NCBI RefSeq assembly: GCF_002843305.1
Contig: NZ_PGSG01000119.1
Location: forward strand, 204,508 to 268,507
Reading direction: 5' to 3'
Length of the DNA stretch: 64,000 bases
Source: Streptomyces barkulensis
GTDB lineage: Bacteria; Actinomycetota; Actinomycetes; Streptomycetales; Streptomycetaceae
This document shows, piece after piece, positions 15,963 through 23,723 of this stretch. Within the stretch, counting starts at the first letter, position 1, and each line of letters starts with the position of its first letter. The translations under genes and the position numbers were made by a program. The notes beneath the pieces are model-generated. The model had not been told where the DNA came from. It ran no database searches and saw only the letters and a program-made list of their open reading frames with translations.

Positions 15963-16340
15963 TCAGACACCCTCGTCTCTGACGACGAGGTCGTGCCGGT
16001 TGCCGACAAACGCACGGTCACAGTCCTGCGGCAGGTGGTCAACCACGATCGCGACGGCCACCCCAGCTGTGTCGGCTTCGCCGACCGACTCGCCCCTGGA
16101 CGGTCCTTCCACCAGAAAGCCCCCGCCCTTTCGCGGAGCGATGTAGAGGACATCCCACGTGAAGGGGGGCTCGATGCAGCGGCTGAAGTGCAGCTCCCAC
16201 ATCCCGGCCCAAGGGAAGAGCTGCCGGAGCCGAGGCTCGGCGTAGGCCGCTCGCACCAGCTCGCTGTCCACGTACTCCGAGTCGAGCAACGCCTCCCACC
16301 TGGTCTCGATCGGGTCTGCGGGCGCATTACTTCCGGTCAT
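15963..16340 (-). CDS. DUF6193 family protein
   Basis: A 125-residue cytosolic protein. The segments IETRWEALLDSE, LVRAAYAEPRLRQLFPWAGMWELHFSRC and PPFTWDVLYIAP, then VEGPSRGESVGEADTA, match what I know of DUF6193 proteins (often labelled natural-product-biosynthesis associated, with no proven activity). ATG 16340 is the start that begins this domain; its ribosome-binding site is weak. It sits alone in the island between the integrative-element genes and gene fragments, with no biosynthetic genes nearby. Function unknown. Confidence 0.65.
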   Translation of the reverse strand: MTGSNAPADPIETRWEALLDSEYVDSELVRAAYAEPRLRQLFPWAGMWELHFSRCIEPPFTWDVLYIAPRKGGGFLVEGPSRGESVGEADTAGVAVAIVVDHLPQDCDRAFVGNRHDLVVRDEGV

Positions 16341-16445
16341 GGCAGGAGCTTGCCGAAGTGTCTCCGCGGGTAAAGACCGCAGTGGGTTCTGCTGCTGAGA
16401 CGAGCGAGGCCGCAGCAGTCGCCCGGTCGAACCTCTGGCCCGAGA

Positions 16446-16667
16446 GAAGCCGCCCCCGAGGCCCTCCAGCGCGAGGTCATCGAAGAGACCGGCGTCTACA
16501 AGAGCGTGATCGAGGTCGACGCCGCAGGGCTGCGTACCCTGACCGGTCACTTGTTCACGCTTGCCCGGGAAGGCACCCCGGACGGGACCCGCCTGTACCT
16601 GGACGAGCGCAGCGGCCTCGAAGGCGGCTTCACGCGGTTGGCCCTGGAGCGATGCGACCAGGAGTGA
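16446..16667 (+). pseudogene. NUDIX hydrolase fragment
   Basis: An open frame without start codon reads EAAPEALQREVIEETGVYKS, resembling the NUDIX box core (EAAxREVxEETGV), then continues for about 50 residues to the TGA at 16665. The residues before it, including the expected Gly-rich first part of the NUDIX box, are missing. It looks like the C-terminal half of a truncated NUDIX gene. The sequence upstream belongs to the region before the divergent DUF6193 gene. Confidence 0.45.
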
Positions 16668-16747
16668 CGCGCGCCGGATGCGTCCGGGACAGGCCGGAAG
16701 GCATGGGTGACAGCGGTTGCTCCGGCGTATCGAGCGGCGGGGTTCAT
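16547..16747 (-). CDS. Possible 66-residue protein with ideal ribosome-binding site
   Basis: The ATG at 16747 follows AGGAGGTCCC, one of the best ribosome-binding sites in the island. The frame reads MNPAARYAGATAVTHAFRP and becomes Ser/Arg-rich later, where it overlaps the NUDIX fragment antisense. The N-terminal half may be a real but truncated gene. I do not recognise it. Confidence 0.3.
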   Translation of the reverse strand: MNPAARYAGATAVTHAFRPVPDASGARHSWSHRSRANRVKPPSRPLRSSRYRRVPSGVPSRASVNK

Positions 16748-16906
16748 GGGACCTCCTGCGCAGGTCAGAGCCGCGGTGCAGGCCGAACGTGCGGTGATTC
16801 CCAAGCTCATGGCGCCGGTCCGGCGTTGTCATCCGGTCTTCCACCGAGGTTGAGGGCCGAGGCGGTCCCGGTCGTTGTCCGTGTCCAAGTGTCAGAGGGG
16901 GGTGGC

Positions 16907-17842
16907 ATGGTGGGCGGACGTTATCGCGTGGTGAGGGAGAGGGCGTTGACGACGATTCCCAAGGGACGGCGGATGGAACAGGCGGCCGTGAACACCTTGC
17001 GTGCTCTCCTCCAGAGTCATGACCACGTGGTGGAAGAGATCTCGGGGCAGAACGACTACGGCGAGGATCTGTTCGTCACCTTCGCCGACGCCGGCCGCGT
17101 GACCAACGACGTCATCAAGGTTCAGGTCAAGGGCGGTGCTTCATGGCGGCGGTCCTATGGATACGCCGTACCGGTGCGGCAGCACGGCGATACCTGGGCG
17201 AATGGGAACGTGCCCGTTTTCTGCGTTGTCTTCGACCCGGACACGGAGCAGCTGTACTGGGCGAACTCCACCGAACAGCTCCGTCGCGGGGGCCGCGAAG
17301 GCCATCGGCAGCGCACCGTCAGGGTGCCTGCCGCGGCAGTGCTTGACGACACGACCCTGGCATCCTTCGTAGACACGGCCCGCGCGTACGTGGGCGGGTA
17401 CCGGGGGCGGAACGCCGTCCTGGCCCACCTCGGTGAGATGGCAGGGGTGACCTTCGGCCCTTCCGACCATGTCCTTCACTGGATCAACGAGTTCGAAGAA
17501 CAGTTGATCTTCTGGCAGCGCCCCGGACAGTCGTACGCGACCCTTCTTCACAGTGACCTCGACTGGAACCCGGTCCCGATCACCCCTGGCGGACTGCTCA
17601 TCCCGGGCGGCTCGTCTCTGGGGCTCGAGTTCGGCGGCGACTTCCCCGAGGACCTCCGGCACGGCATACCCTTCCCGATGGTCAGCGGGGTCATCTTGAA
17701 CGTGCCCGAGGCCCTGTGGCTTTCCTCCTGCTTCTCCGCCACGGAGTGGGCACGACGAGGCGCGGAGGCGGAGTCGGGGTCCCCGCCCGGCCCGGGCACG
17801 GGCGCGTCGGGCGCGACCGCCTGCCAGGAACCCCGGTCATGA
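16907..17842 (+). CDS. DUF4365 domain protein (PD-(D/E)XK nuclease-like fold)
   Basis: A 311-residue cytosolic protein. Residues 20-160 carry the DUF4365 pattern: MEQAAVNTLRALLQSHDH, EISGQNDYGEDLFVTF, VIKVQVKGGASWRRSYGYAVP and FDPDTEQLYWANSTEQLRR. The E...GED...QVK arrangement matches the D/E...QxK active-site layout of restriction-endonuclease-like proteins, so nuclease activity is possible but unproven. Residues 175-280 form a second region of unknown type, and the last 40 are Pro/Gly-rich. ATG 16907 follows GAGGGGGGTGGC. DUF4365 proteins are often carried on mobile or defence islands, which fits its place here. Confidence 0.75.
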   Translation: MVGGRYRVVRERALTTIPKGRRMEQAAVNTLRALLQSHDHVVEEISGQNDYGEDLFVTFADAGRVTNDVIKVQVKGGASWRRSYGYAVPVRQHGDTWANGNVPVFCVVFDPDTEQLYWANSTEQLRRGGREGHRQRTVRVPAAAVLDDTTLASFVDTARAYVGGYRGRNAVLAHLGEMAGVTFGPSDHVLHWINEFEEQLIFWQRPGQSYATLLHSDLDWNPVPITPGGLLIPGGSSLGLEFGGDFPEDLRHGIPFPMVSGVILNVPEALWLSSCFSATEWARRGAEAESGSPPGPGTGASGATACQEPRS

Positions 17843-18271
17843 GACCTGCCTTCCGGGGCCGCGTCCGCGGGGCACGCGCATGTTGGGTGGGCCGGGTACG
17901 GCTCACTCGTGAACCGGTAGGGCGATGCAGACTGTTCACAGGCCTCTGACCTGCGGAGGAAGGCGAAACGGGCGGGGGTCTCCGGATCCGTGTGCACCTG
18001 CGGTGTACACCGCCTCAGTTGTTCGTTCCGGCGTCGCCGGCACGGAACCGCACCACCTGCGATCCGCCCGACCACCCGCGCCCATCATTGTCGTCACCGC
18101 CTTCGCCCGGGCCCCGGGCTGCGAGTGAACCCATCGCTCGGGCAGTCGGCCGGAGCGGCAGGTGTACGCAAAGGCGCCCCTGTTCGGCGGCGAACCGCAC
18201 GGCCGCGCCGCCAGGTTCCGGGCGGTGTTCGGGGGGCTCGGTTTCCGGATCGTCCTGGGGAGGGAGAGGTG
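17843..18271. other. 429-bp spacer, no gene seen
   Basis: No frame with family resemblance on either strand. It ends in GGGGAGGGAGAGG, the ribosome-binding site of the following gene. Confidence 0.4.
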
Positions 18272-18643
18272 ATGGGTGCGGACGCGGACGGCGGGGAGGA
18301 CGACACGTCTCTGGAGCGGGGCGAGGGGCTGACGGGATTGGTCCTCGCGGTGCTCGCCGGAGTGCTGGCCACCGTGTGGTGGGGGTTCGCCGGGTTGGGC
18401 ACCGAGAACTTCGGGAGCGACTGCGCCTTCCACTTCGGTGGGAGCGGTCCGCGCGCCGAGCACTGCCACGAGGTGAACGACCGGGCGGAGGCGTGGCTTC
18501 CGCTGCTGGTGCTCGGCGCCTGGGGCTGCGCGGCGGCGGGGGTCGTCCCCCGGCTGCGGTACGCGGCCTCCGTGTGCGCCGTGACGTGTCTGGCCCTGGC
18601 GGTGGCGCTCGGGGTCCACGCCATGGCCGTCTCCTCGCCGTAA
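18272..18643 (+). CDS. Small membrane protein of unknown function
   Basis: A 123-residue protein with an acidic N-terminus (DADGGEDDTSLERGEG) and three hydrophobic segments (about residues 21-41, 72-90, 97-118). Two cysteines flank the first loop (DCAFHFGGSGPRAEHCHEV), which may form a disulfide on the outer face. ATG 18272 (or GTG 18269) follows a strong GGGGAGGGAGAGG. Similar proteins are scattered in Streptomyces genomes; no function is known to me. Confidence 0.65.
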   Translation: MGADADGGEDDTSLERGEGLTGLVLAVLAGVLATVWWGFAGLGTENFGSDCAFHFGGSGPRAEHCHEVNDRAEAWLPLLVLGAWGCAAAGVVPRLRYAASVCAVTCLALAVALGVHAMAVSSP

Positions 18644-18960
18644 GGGCACGGGCGGGGCGGCGCCGCGCTTTGGGCACGCGGTCAGGGGCGCGGCTCGCCG
18701 TACCAGCGCCAGGTGGCCGGGCGGGGGCGGCCGGGCAGGTCGGTGCGGCCGGTGCACCACAGCGGAGGCGGAGGGGGCCAGGCGCCGGCGGAGACGCCCG
18801 GACCTGCGAGGGCTTTCCGTCAGCGACGTCCTACGCGGCTCCGGTCAGACCGTGCAGGCGGGGGACATCGGGCGGCGATGGGTGGACGAGTCGGAGGTCG
18901 GGGGGCAGCGGCATGGGGCACCGTACAGAGCAGAGCAGGACCGCTTCGCTGGTAGGCGCG
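18644..18960. other. Intergenic stretch with a decayed gene end
   Basis: On the minus strand a short frame ends TGRTDLPGRPRPATWRWYGEPRP. This tail resembles the C-terminus of small Streptomyces proteins, but it is cut off by an in-frame stop about 40 codons upstream. It looks like a remnant. Nothing else is seen. Confidence 0.35.
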
Positions 18961-19320
18961 TCATGCGTCCGGGACAGCTCGCCCCGCCGGCTGCCGAAAA
19001 GTCCACAGGAAAGCGCGTGATTCGGCCACCTCCTCCGGGCAACCCTGTCTGCACAGAACCCTGGCTCGCCGAGTCGCCTCCAGGTAGTCGCAGTGAAGCA
19101 GTTCCCTGGTACGGCAGGAGTACATCCGGCGCTGGTACTGCCGGTGGACGGTCTGCTTCGTCCGGTAGAGCCAGCCCGCGATCTCCGCCCAGGACGCGCC
19201 GCGCCGGTGGGCCTCCGCGACCAGCACCAGCACGTCATCGTCCATGCTCCGCCTGAGCTGGTCGACGCTCCTGAGCGTGTTCAGCACGATCGGCAAGGCG
19301 TCGTCCTCCCGCTTACGCAT
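18961..19320 (-). CDS. Small HTH-containing hypothetical protein
   Basis: A 119-residue basic protein starting MRKREDDALPIVLNTLRSVDQLRRSMD. Residues 30-60 (VAEAHRRGASWAEIAGWLYRTKQTVHRQYQRRM) have the spacing of a sigma-region-4-like helix-turn-helix. The C-terminal half has four cysteines (SCRTRELLHCDY, RVLCRQGCPEE). The start is uncertain: the frame is open to a TTG at 19443, but ATG 19320 begins the conserved-looking part. A DNA-binding role is inferred from the HTH only. Confidence 0.6.
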   Translation of the reverse strand: MRKREDDALPIVLNTLRSVDQLRRSMDDDVLVLVAEAHRRGASWAEIAGWLYRTKQTVHRQYQRRMYSCRTRELLHCDYLEATRRARVLCRQGCPEEVAESRAFLWTFRQPAGRAVPDA

Positions 19321-19534
19321 GTCGCACTCGGTGGAGACACTTCGTCTGATCTGGCCGCGGGTCCCGCTCACCAGCCACCAGCCCGGCCTGCTGGGGGAGA
19401 GATAGGGCCACAGTTGGTCGTCCGTATACGTCACGGAGGACAATCCTGACGATCACGCTCCTGTTTCCCGGAAACCCGAGGCGGTTTCGCCCGGATCGTC
19501 AGCATGCCCTGACGGTCTCCAGGATTTTCCCGGG

Positions 19535-19576
19535 GGGCGGGCGCCCCGGCTCATGCCTGGGCAGGGGCGCCCGCCC
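19535..19576 (-). terminator. Hairpin terminator of the RhiA-like gene
   Basis: Perfect 13-bp stem, 19535-19547 paired with 19564-19576, loop 16 nt, 17 nt downstream of the stop at 19593. Confidence 0.8.
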
Positions 19577-19592
19577 GGTTCCGTACGGCAGG

Positions 19593-20489
19593 TCACGAGT
19601 AGGCGATCGTCCAGTTCCGGCCGTCGAAGGTGCAGTCGGCCCTGAATTGGCTTGCGGAGAACATCACCTGCTTCGGGTAGTACAGGACCGATGTGTTGAC
19701 CACCTCGCCCGGCTCGTAACTGCCGAAGGCCACCCAGTACTGCGGGTGGATACCGAACTGGATGCCACCTTGCGGCCCTGTGGACTGGGTCGGCCGTACG
19801 AAGGTTCCCTGCCCGTACATGCCGATGCCGACCGACCCCTGCTCGCTGCTTCCGTTCCCGGGGACGTTGTCGGCTTCGTGGATCAGCAGCGTGCCGGGGC
19901 TTCCGCTGGCCGATGTGGGGCCGAACTCGAACCCGCCGTCCACGTACTGGAGCGTCACCTGGTTGTTGTCCGTGAGGTCGGCCGGGATCGCCTGTCCGGC
20001 CTGGTAGTTCACGCCCGGCTTCAGCTGCCCGTTCTGACCCCAGACGAAGTTGAAGTCCAGCGTCCAGGTGTAGGTCACCTGTGTGCCGGCGTGACACGTC
20101 TTCGACAGCCACGCCAGCGACACAACGTCCGACGGCGCTGCCGGGTCCTGCTGGAAGACGATGGCCCGGCTGTTGTCGATCTGCGATCTGTTGCGGATGG
20201 TGATGCTGTACTGGGTGCCGGACGTGCCCACCGTAGCCGCGCTGCTCAGGGCCATCGCGTCCCCCCACACGAGGTTCCAGCTGGTGCTGCGGCTACCCGG
20301 GACCAGGGCCCGCAGCTCGTTGAAGAAACTGGTGTGGTTCACACTGCCGCTGAAGTAGACACGCTTGGCGGAGTCCTGGTTCTCCTCCACGATCTCGGAG
20401 ACCTTGCCGTCACAGCGCTCCATGGCAGCCTTGATGACGGCGTCGCTGGGTGGATTGTTCTGCTGCCTCTCGATGAGGACGAAGTTCAT
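19593..20489 (-). CDS. RhiA-like protein with an added N-terminal domain
   Basis: A 298-residue protein without signal peptide. Residues about 90-298 resemble the rhizosphere-induced protein RhiA: TQYSITIRNRSQID, IVFQQDP...VVSLAWLSKTC, VTYTWTLDFNFVWGQNGQLKPG, LLIHEADNVPG, GSVGIGMYGQGTF, IHPQYWVAFGSYEPGEVV. RhiA was first found in Rhizobium as an abundant quorum-regulated protein of unknown role. The first 85 residues (MNFVLIERQQNNPPSDAVI..., RVYFSGSVNHTSFFNELRAL) are extra compared with RhiA and I do not recognise them. ATG 20489 has AGGAGGAAGCAGG. It has its own terminator. An actinobacterial member suggests transfer or a wider family. Confidence 0.68.
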   Translation of the reverse strand: MNFVLIERQQNNPPSDAVIKAAMERCDGKVSEIVEENQDSAKRVYFSGSVNHTSFFNELRALVPGSRSTSWNLVWGDAMALSSAATVGTSGTQYSITIRNRSQIDNSRAIVFQQDPAAPSDVVSLAWLSKTCHAGTQVTYTWTLDFNFVWGQNGQLKPGVNYQAGQAIPADLTDNNQVTLQYVDGGFEFGPTSASGSPGTLLIHEADNVPGNGSSEQGSVGIGMYGQGTFVRPTQSTGPQGGIQFGIHPQYWVAFGSYEPGEVVNTSVLYYPKQVMFSASQFRADCTFDGRNWTIAYS

Positions 20490-20668
20490 CCTGCTTCCTC
20501 CTGGTGCGGTGCGGACGTGCCGGCGTACCCGGAAACCAGGGCAGGGGTTTCCCGCCCCGGGAGGCCGGGGAGCGCCGTGTGCTCCAGGACAGGGATAGAC
20601 GCAGCGAGCGGAGGACAATCACCACAGGCCGGACTCGTCACCTCGTGCTGACGGCCAGGCCACCGCGG

Positions 20669-20702
20669 GGACGTCCCCGCTCCGGGCGGGGCGGGGACGT
20701 CC
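20669..20702 (-). terminator. Hairpin terminator of the lipase gene
   Basis: Perfect 12-bp stem, 20669-20680 with 20691-20702, loop 10 nt, 11 nt past the lipase stop. Confidence 0.8.
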
Positions 20703-20712
20703 ACCCGGGGGG

Positions 20713-21405
20713 TCAGCTGTCGACCGTGTCCCGGACCTGGCCGTAGACCGTGGCGTCGCTCAGCAGGCCCGAGTGCGACAGGCAGGCGGTCCTGGTGTTG
20801 ACCGCGCCCGACAGGGCGACGCTGCTGTCGGGGTTGATGACGCTGTCGCAGGGCGACCACCAGGTGGCGTAGCGCGCCGAACCGGGTGTCTCATCACCGG
20901 AGTTGAGTGAGTTCAGGAAGCTCGACCCGATGCGCATCTCGGTGCAGGAGGTCTGGAAGCACCAGTTGGCCGTGTCGGTGCCGTGGTTGGGGCCGCCGAG
21001 GGAGACCCAGGCGTCGATCTTCGCCGCGCCGCCGAGGTTCTTGGCGTAGTGGCGCGAGGAGAGGCCGCCCATGGAGTGGGTGATCACATCGACCTTGCTC
21101 GCCCCGGTGGCGGCGAGCAGGCGGTCGACCTCGGTGGCGAGTTGCTGGGCGGTGGTGGCGTTGGACTGGCCGGTGTTGTACGTCCACTGCTTCAGGTGAC
21201 TGGTGGGCCAGCCGTCGGCGCGGAAGCGGTCGGCCATGGTGTTCCACGTGGATCCACTGCTGTTCCAGCCGTGGACGAAGAGGATCGGGTTGCTGCCGGG
21301 GCCGTAGGCGGAGGGGGACGCCTCGGCCGCCGCGGCCGGGGCCTGGAGGGTGAGTGCGAGCGCGGATGCCGCGATTGCCGCGACGGTCAGTGACTTCTTC
21401 TTCAC
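20713..21405 (-). CDS. Secreted triacylglycerol lipase/esterase (alpha/beta hydrolase)
   Basis: A 230-residue secreted esterase that hydrolyses carboxyl esters. A Sec signal peptide (KKKSLTVAAIAASALALT ... AAAAEA, about residues 1-30) precedes the alpha/beta-hydrolase domain. The oxyanion loop is PILFVHGWNSSGSTW. The nucleophile elbow is THSMGG (Ser about 120). The likely acid is Asp in the CDSVINPDSS region, and the likely catalytic His is in CLSHSGLLSD. Three or four further cysteines (WCFQTSCTEM, ATWWSPCDS, TACLSHS) suggest disulfides, as in LipA/EstA-like Streptomyces enzymes. GTG 21405 has a GAGG ribosome-binding site. Single gene with its own terminator. Confidence 0.9.
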   Translation of the reverse strand: MKKKSLTVAAIAASALALTLQAPAAAAEASPSAYGPGSNPILFVHGWNSSGSTWNTMADRFRADGWPTSHLKQWTYNTGQSNATTAQQLATEVDRLLAATGASKVDVITHSMGGLSSRHYAKNLGGAAKIDAWVSLGGPNHGTDTANWCFQTSCTEMRIGSSFLNSLNSGDETPGSARYATWWSPCDSVINPDSSVALSGAVNTRTACLSHSGLLSDATVYGQVRDTVDS

Positions 21406-21545
21406 TGTGACCTCAAGTGGATGTGGAGGGAAGGGGGTTGGAGGCGGTTGCGCCGTGGGATCGTGGGGGGGATCGCAGGTTACTGACCGGTCACCGGCGC
21501 CGGGCAAGACCCGTGCACGCCTTTCCTGTCGCGTACACGACTTCT

Positions 21546-22949
21546 CTACGACTCCGCGCCCACCGGCCCGCCGGCCCTCCTCGGCGCGCGCAGTACGCGC
21601 AGCACGTGGCCGGGCGACATCAGCCGGGCGGGCGGCTGGAGCATGTGGGCCACCGACAGGAACGTCCGGCCCAGTACGGGGTCGGCGGAGGCCGCCGCGC
21701 GGTAGCGGGTGAGGTACCGGTCCAGCAGCCCGTCGGCCGGGCCGCGCCTCCCCTCCGCCTCGGGGAAGCGCAGGTCACCGCCGGCGGCCAGCAGCCACGG
21801 GGTGTCGACGACCTTGGCCGCGGCGCGGAAGAAGCTGCGCGGCAGTCCGTCGGCGTCCCGGCCCCGGTCCCGCTCCCGGGCGAGGAGCGCGCGCAGCACG
21901 ATCGCCTGCTGGGCCGCCGCCGTCATGCCCTGGCCGTAGGTGGGGTTGAAGCTGCACAGGGCGTCGCCGGTGACGAGGAAGCCGCCGAGGTGGCGGTCCA
22001 GCTTCTCGTAGTGGTGACGCGCACTGGCCGGGTAGCGCATCCTCACCGGCTCGTTCAGTGGCTCGGCCGTGCGCAGCACCTCGGCCACGTCCGGTCCGGG
22101 CAGGGACTCGGCGTAGGCCAGCATGCCCGCCTCGTCGGCCGGGGGCTCCTCGCCCAGCAGGCCGAACAGGACGACCGCGAATCGGTCCTTCCGTTCCGAG
22201 ACGATGGCCCCGCCGCGCGGCAGTCCGGGGAAGGGCACCAGCGCGACGCCGCTGCGGCCGCCGATGTGGTGGGGTTCGCGCCGGAAGTGGCGGGTGACGT
22301 AGACGACGTCGGCGCGTACCCGCGTCTGCCTCGGCCTGGGGTATCCGAGCTCCTCGAGCCAGACCGGGGCCCGCGAGCCCCGGCCGGAGGCGTCGACGAG
22401 CAGGTCGGCGGGGATCGTCTCCTCTTCGGTGTCCTTGGTGTCCTTGGCGCGCGGGCGCACCCGGATTCCGGTGACCCGGCCGCGGCCGGGCGTGGTGACC
22501 GGGCCCAGCACCTCCGTCCCCTCCCTGATCGTGACGCCGGGGAGCGCCGCGACGCGTGCGCGTACGTGGTGCTCGACCTGGGGCCGGCTCGCACCGTACG
22601 AGATCACCCCGGAGTGCGCCGGACGCAGGAGGTGGCCGTCGAGGTACCAGTGAGCCTCACCCTGGGTGTCCGCGCGGGTGGCCCCCGCCGCGAGCAGTTC
22701 CTCCAGGAAACCGGGGAACAACTCCTCCAGCGCCTGCGCGCCGCGGGCGAGCAGTACGTGGAGCTGCCGGCTCTGCGGTACGCCGCGGCGCGGGGCCGGG
22801 TCGGCGGGGAGCGTGTCCCGGTCGAGCACCGTCACCCGCTCATAGGCGTCGGCGAGCGCGCGGGCCGCCGTCAGCCCCGCGAGGCCGGCGCCGATCACCA
22901 CGGCGTGGGACCGGTCCGACGGCCGGGCTGGTCGGGGGGTGGGGGCCAT
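21546..22949 (-). CDS. FAD-dependent oxidoreductase (aromatic-hydroxylase/geranylgeranyl-reductase type)
   Basis: A 467-residue flavoprotein. The N-terminal dinucleotide fold is HAVVIGAGLAGLTAARALAD with the acidic end of strand 2 at VTVLDRD. The second FAD motif is GFLVTGDALCSFNPTYGQGMTAAAQQA (about residues 320-347), where GD-A/S...P is the ribose-binding signature of p-hydroxybenzoate-hydroxylase-type enzymes. The RRGVPQSRQLHVLLARG segment after the first motif is typical of a Streptomyces subgroup sometimes annotated as putative epoxidase. The substrate is unknown; no biosynthetic partner genes are adjacent. It runs in the same direction as the tail module and lies 179 bp after its last gene, behind a palindromic terminator. 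Confidence 0.85.
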   Translation of the reverse strand: MAPTPRPARPSDRSHAVVIGAGLAGLTAARALADAYERVTVLDRDTLPADPAPRRGVPQSRQLHVLLARGAQALEELFPGFLEELLAAGATRADTQGEAHWYLDGHLLRPAHSGVISYGASRPQVEHHVRARVAALPGVTIREGTEVLGPVTTPGRGRVTGIRVRPRAKDTKDTEEETIPADLLVDASGRGSRAPVWLEELGYPRPRQTRVRADVVYVTRHFRREPHHIGGRSGVALVPFPGLPRGGAIVSERKDRFAVVLFGLLGEEPPADEAGMLAYAESLPGPDVAEVLRTAEPLNEPVRMRYPASARHHYEKLDRHLGGFLVTGDALCSFNPTYGQGMTAAAQQAIVLRALLARERDRGRDADGLPRSFFRAAAKVVDTPWLLAAGGDLRFPEAEGRRGPADGLLDRYLTRYRAAASADPVLGRTFLSVAHMLQPPARLMSPGHVLRVLRAPRRAGGPVGAES

Positions 22950-23065
22950 GGTGGGAACTCCGTTCCGTACGGGGGCGGTTCAGCTCCGGTCCGCGGGGCG
23001 GTGCGACACGAGGGCGGCGACCTTGTGTGTTCGGTCCGTTCCTTTCCGTACCCGGGGCCGCCCAA

Positions 23066-23085
23066 CCCCGCCCGCGCGGGCGGGG
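23066..23085 (-). terminator. Palindromic hairpin at the end of the tail module
   Basis: A 20-bp perfect palindrome (CCCCGCCCGC and its complement), 43 nt beyond the stop of the last tail-module gene. Confidence 0.6.
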
Positions 23086-23127
23086 TGAACGCGGCGCGGG
23101 CGGGCGGGCGCGGGCGGGACGGGGCGC

Positions 23128-23391
23128 TCAGCCGCCGGTGAGCTGCCAGGCGCCGAGGGCCAGGCCGCCCACCGCCGCCAGTGCGGTGATGCTCGCCAGC
23201 GGCCACCGGGAGCGCTCCAGCGCGTCCAGCCGCGCCTCGTGGTCGGCCAGTTGCCTGTCGTTCTGGTCGCTGCGCTGGACCATCAGGGCGAGCGCCCCGT
23301 CCACCCGGGCGAAGCCGGCCTCGACCGTGCCGCGCAGCCGCTCCAGTTCCACGGCGACGGCGACGGGGTTGTTCGGTTCGGTATCCGTCAT
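23128..23391 (-). CDS. Small coiled-coil membrane protein (lysis/holin accessory)
   Basis: An 87-residue protein. Residues 10-60 form an amphipathic coiled coil (VELERLRGTVEAGFARVDGA, then QNDRQLADHEARLDALER), followed by one C-terminal transmembrane helix (ASITALAAVGGLALGAW). This coiled coil plus TM design is common in phage lysis modules as a second holin or anchor protein. Its ATG (23391) overlaps the holin stop codon, so translation is coupled. It is the last gene of the tail module. Confidence 0.72.
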   Translation of the reverse strand: MTDTEPNNPVAVAVELERLRGTVEAGFARVDGALALMVQRSDQNDRQLADHEARLDALERSRWPLASITALAAVGGLALGAWQLTGG

Positions 23392-23639
23392 GCGCGCTCC
23401 CCTCCGCCGTCCGCCGCCGGAGGACCCTCGGGGGAGGTGCGCAGCCAGACCGGCAGCAGAGCCTGCACTCCGGGCACGGCCATCAGCCGCGCGAGCCCGC
23501 CGGCGGCGGCCAGGGCCCCCGCCACCCAGGGCAGCGTGCGCGGGATCCCGGCCGCGTCCACGGCGGCGGGGAGGACGACGGCCAGGCCCACAGCGGTCTG
23601 CACGACGGTGCGCAGGGCGCGTTTGGCCTCTTGTGACAT
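23388..23639 (-). CDS. Phage-type holin
   Basis: An 83-residue protein with two hydrophobic segments (VVQTAVGLAVVLPAAVDAAGI and LPWVAGALAAAGGLARLMAV) and a charged C-terminal tail. Size, topology and position right after the endolysin gene fit a class II holin, the small protein that perforates the membrane to release endolysin. ATG 23639 is preceded by GGAAAGGAAAC. In a tailocin cluster a holin and an endolysin are what free the particles from the producing cell. Confidence 0.75.
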   Translation of the reverse strand: MSQEAKRALRTVVQTAVGLAVVLPAAVDAAGIPRTLPWVAGALAAAGGLARLMAVPGVQALLPVWLRTSPEGPPAADGGGERA

Positions 23640-23663
23640 GGTGTTTCCTTTCCTTCCGCGTCT

Positions 23664-23700
23664 TCCGCGACCCCGCACGGGAAGCCCGTGCGGGGTCGCG
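23664..23700 (-). terminator. Strong hairpin between endolysin and holin genes
   Basis: Perfect 17-bp stem, 23664-23680 with 23684-23700, 3-nt loop. It lies 24 nt after the endolysin stop and 25 nt before the holin start. It could attenuate holin transcription or protect the 3' end of the endolysin message. Confidence 0.7.
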
Positions 23701-23723
23701 GCGCGGTGCCGGCGGCGGTGTGT

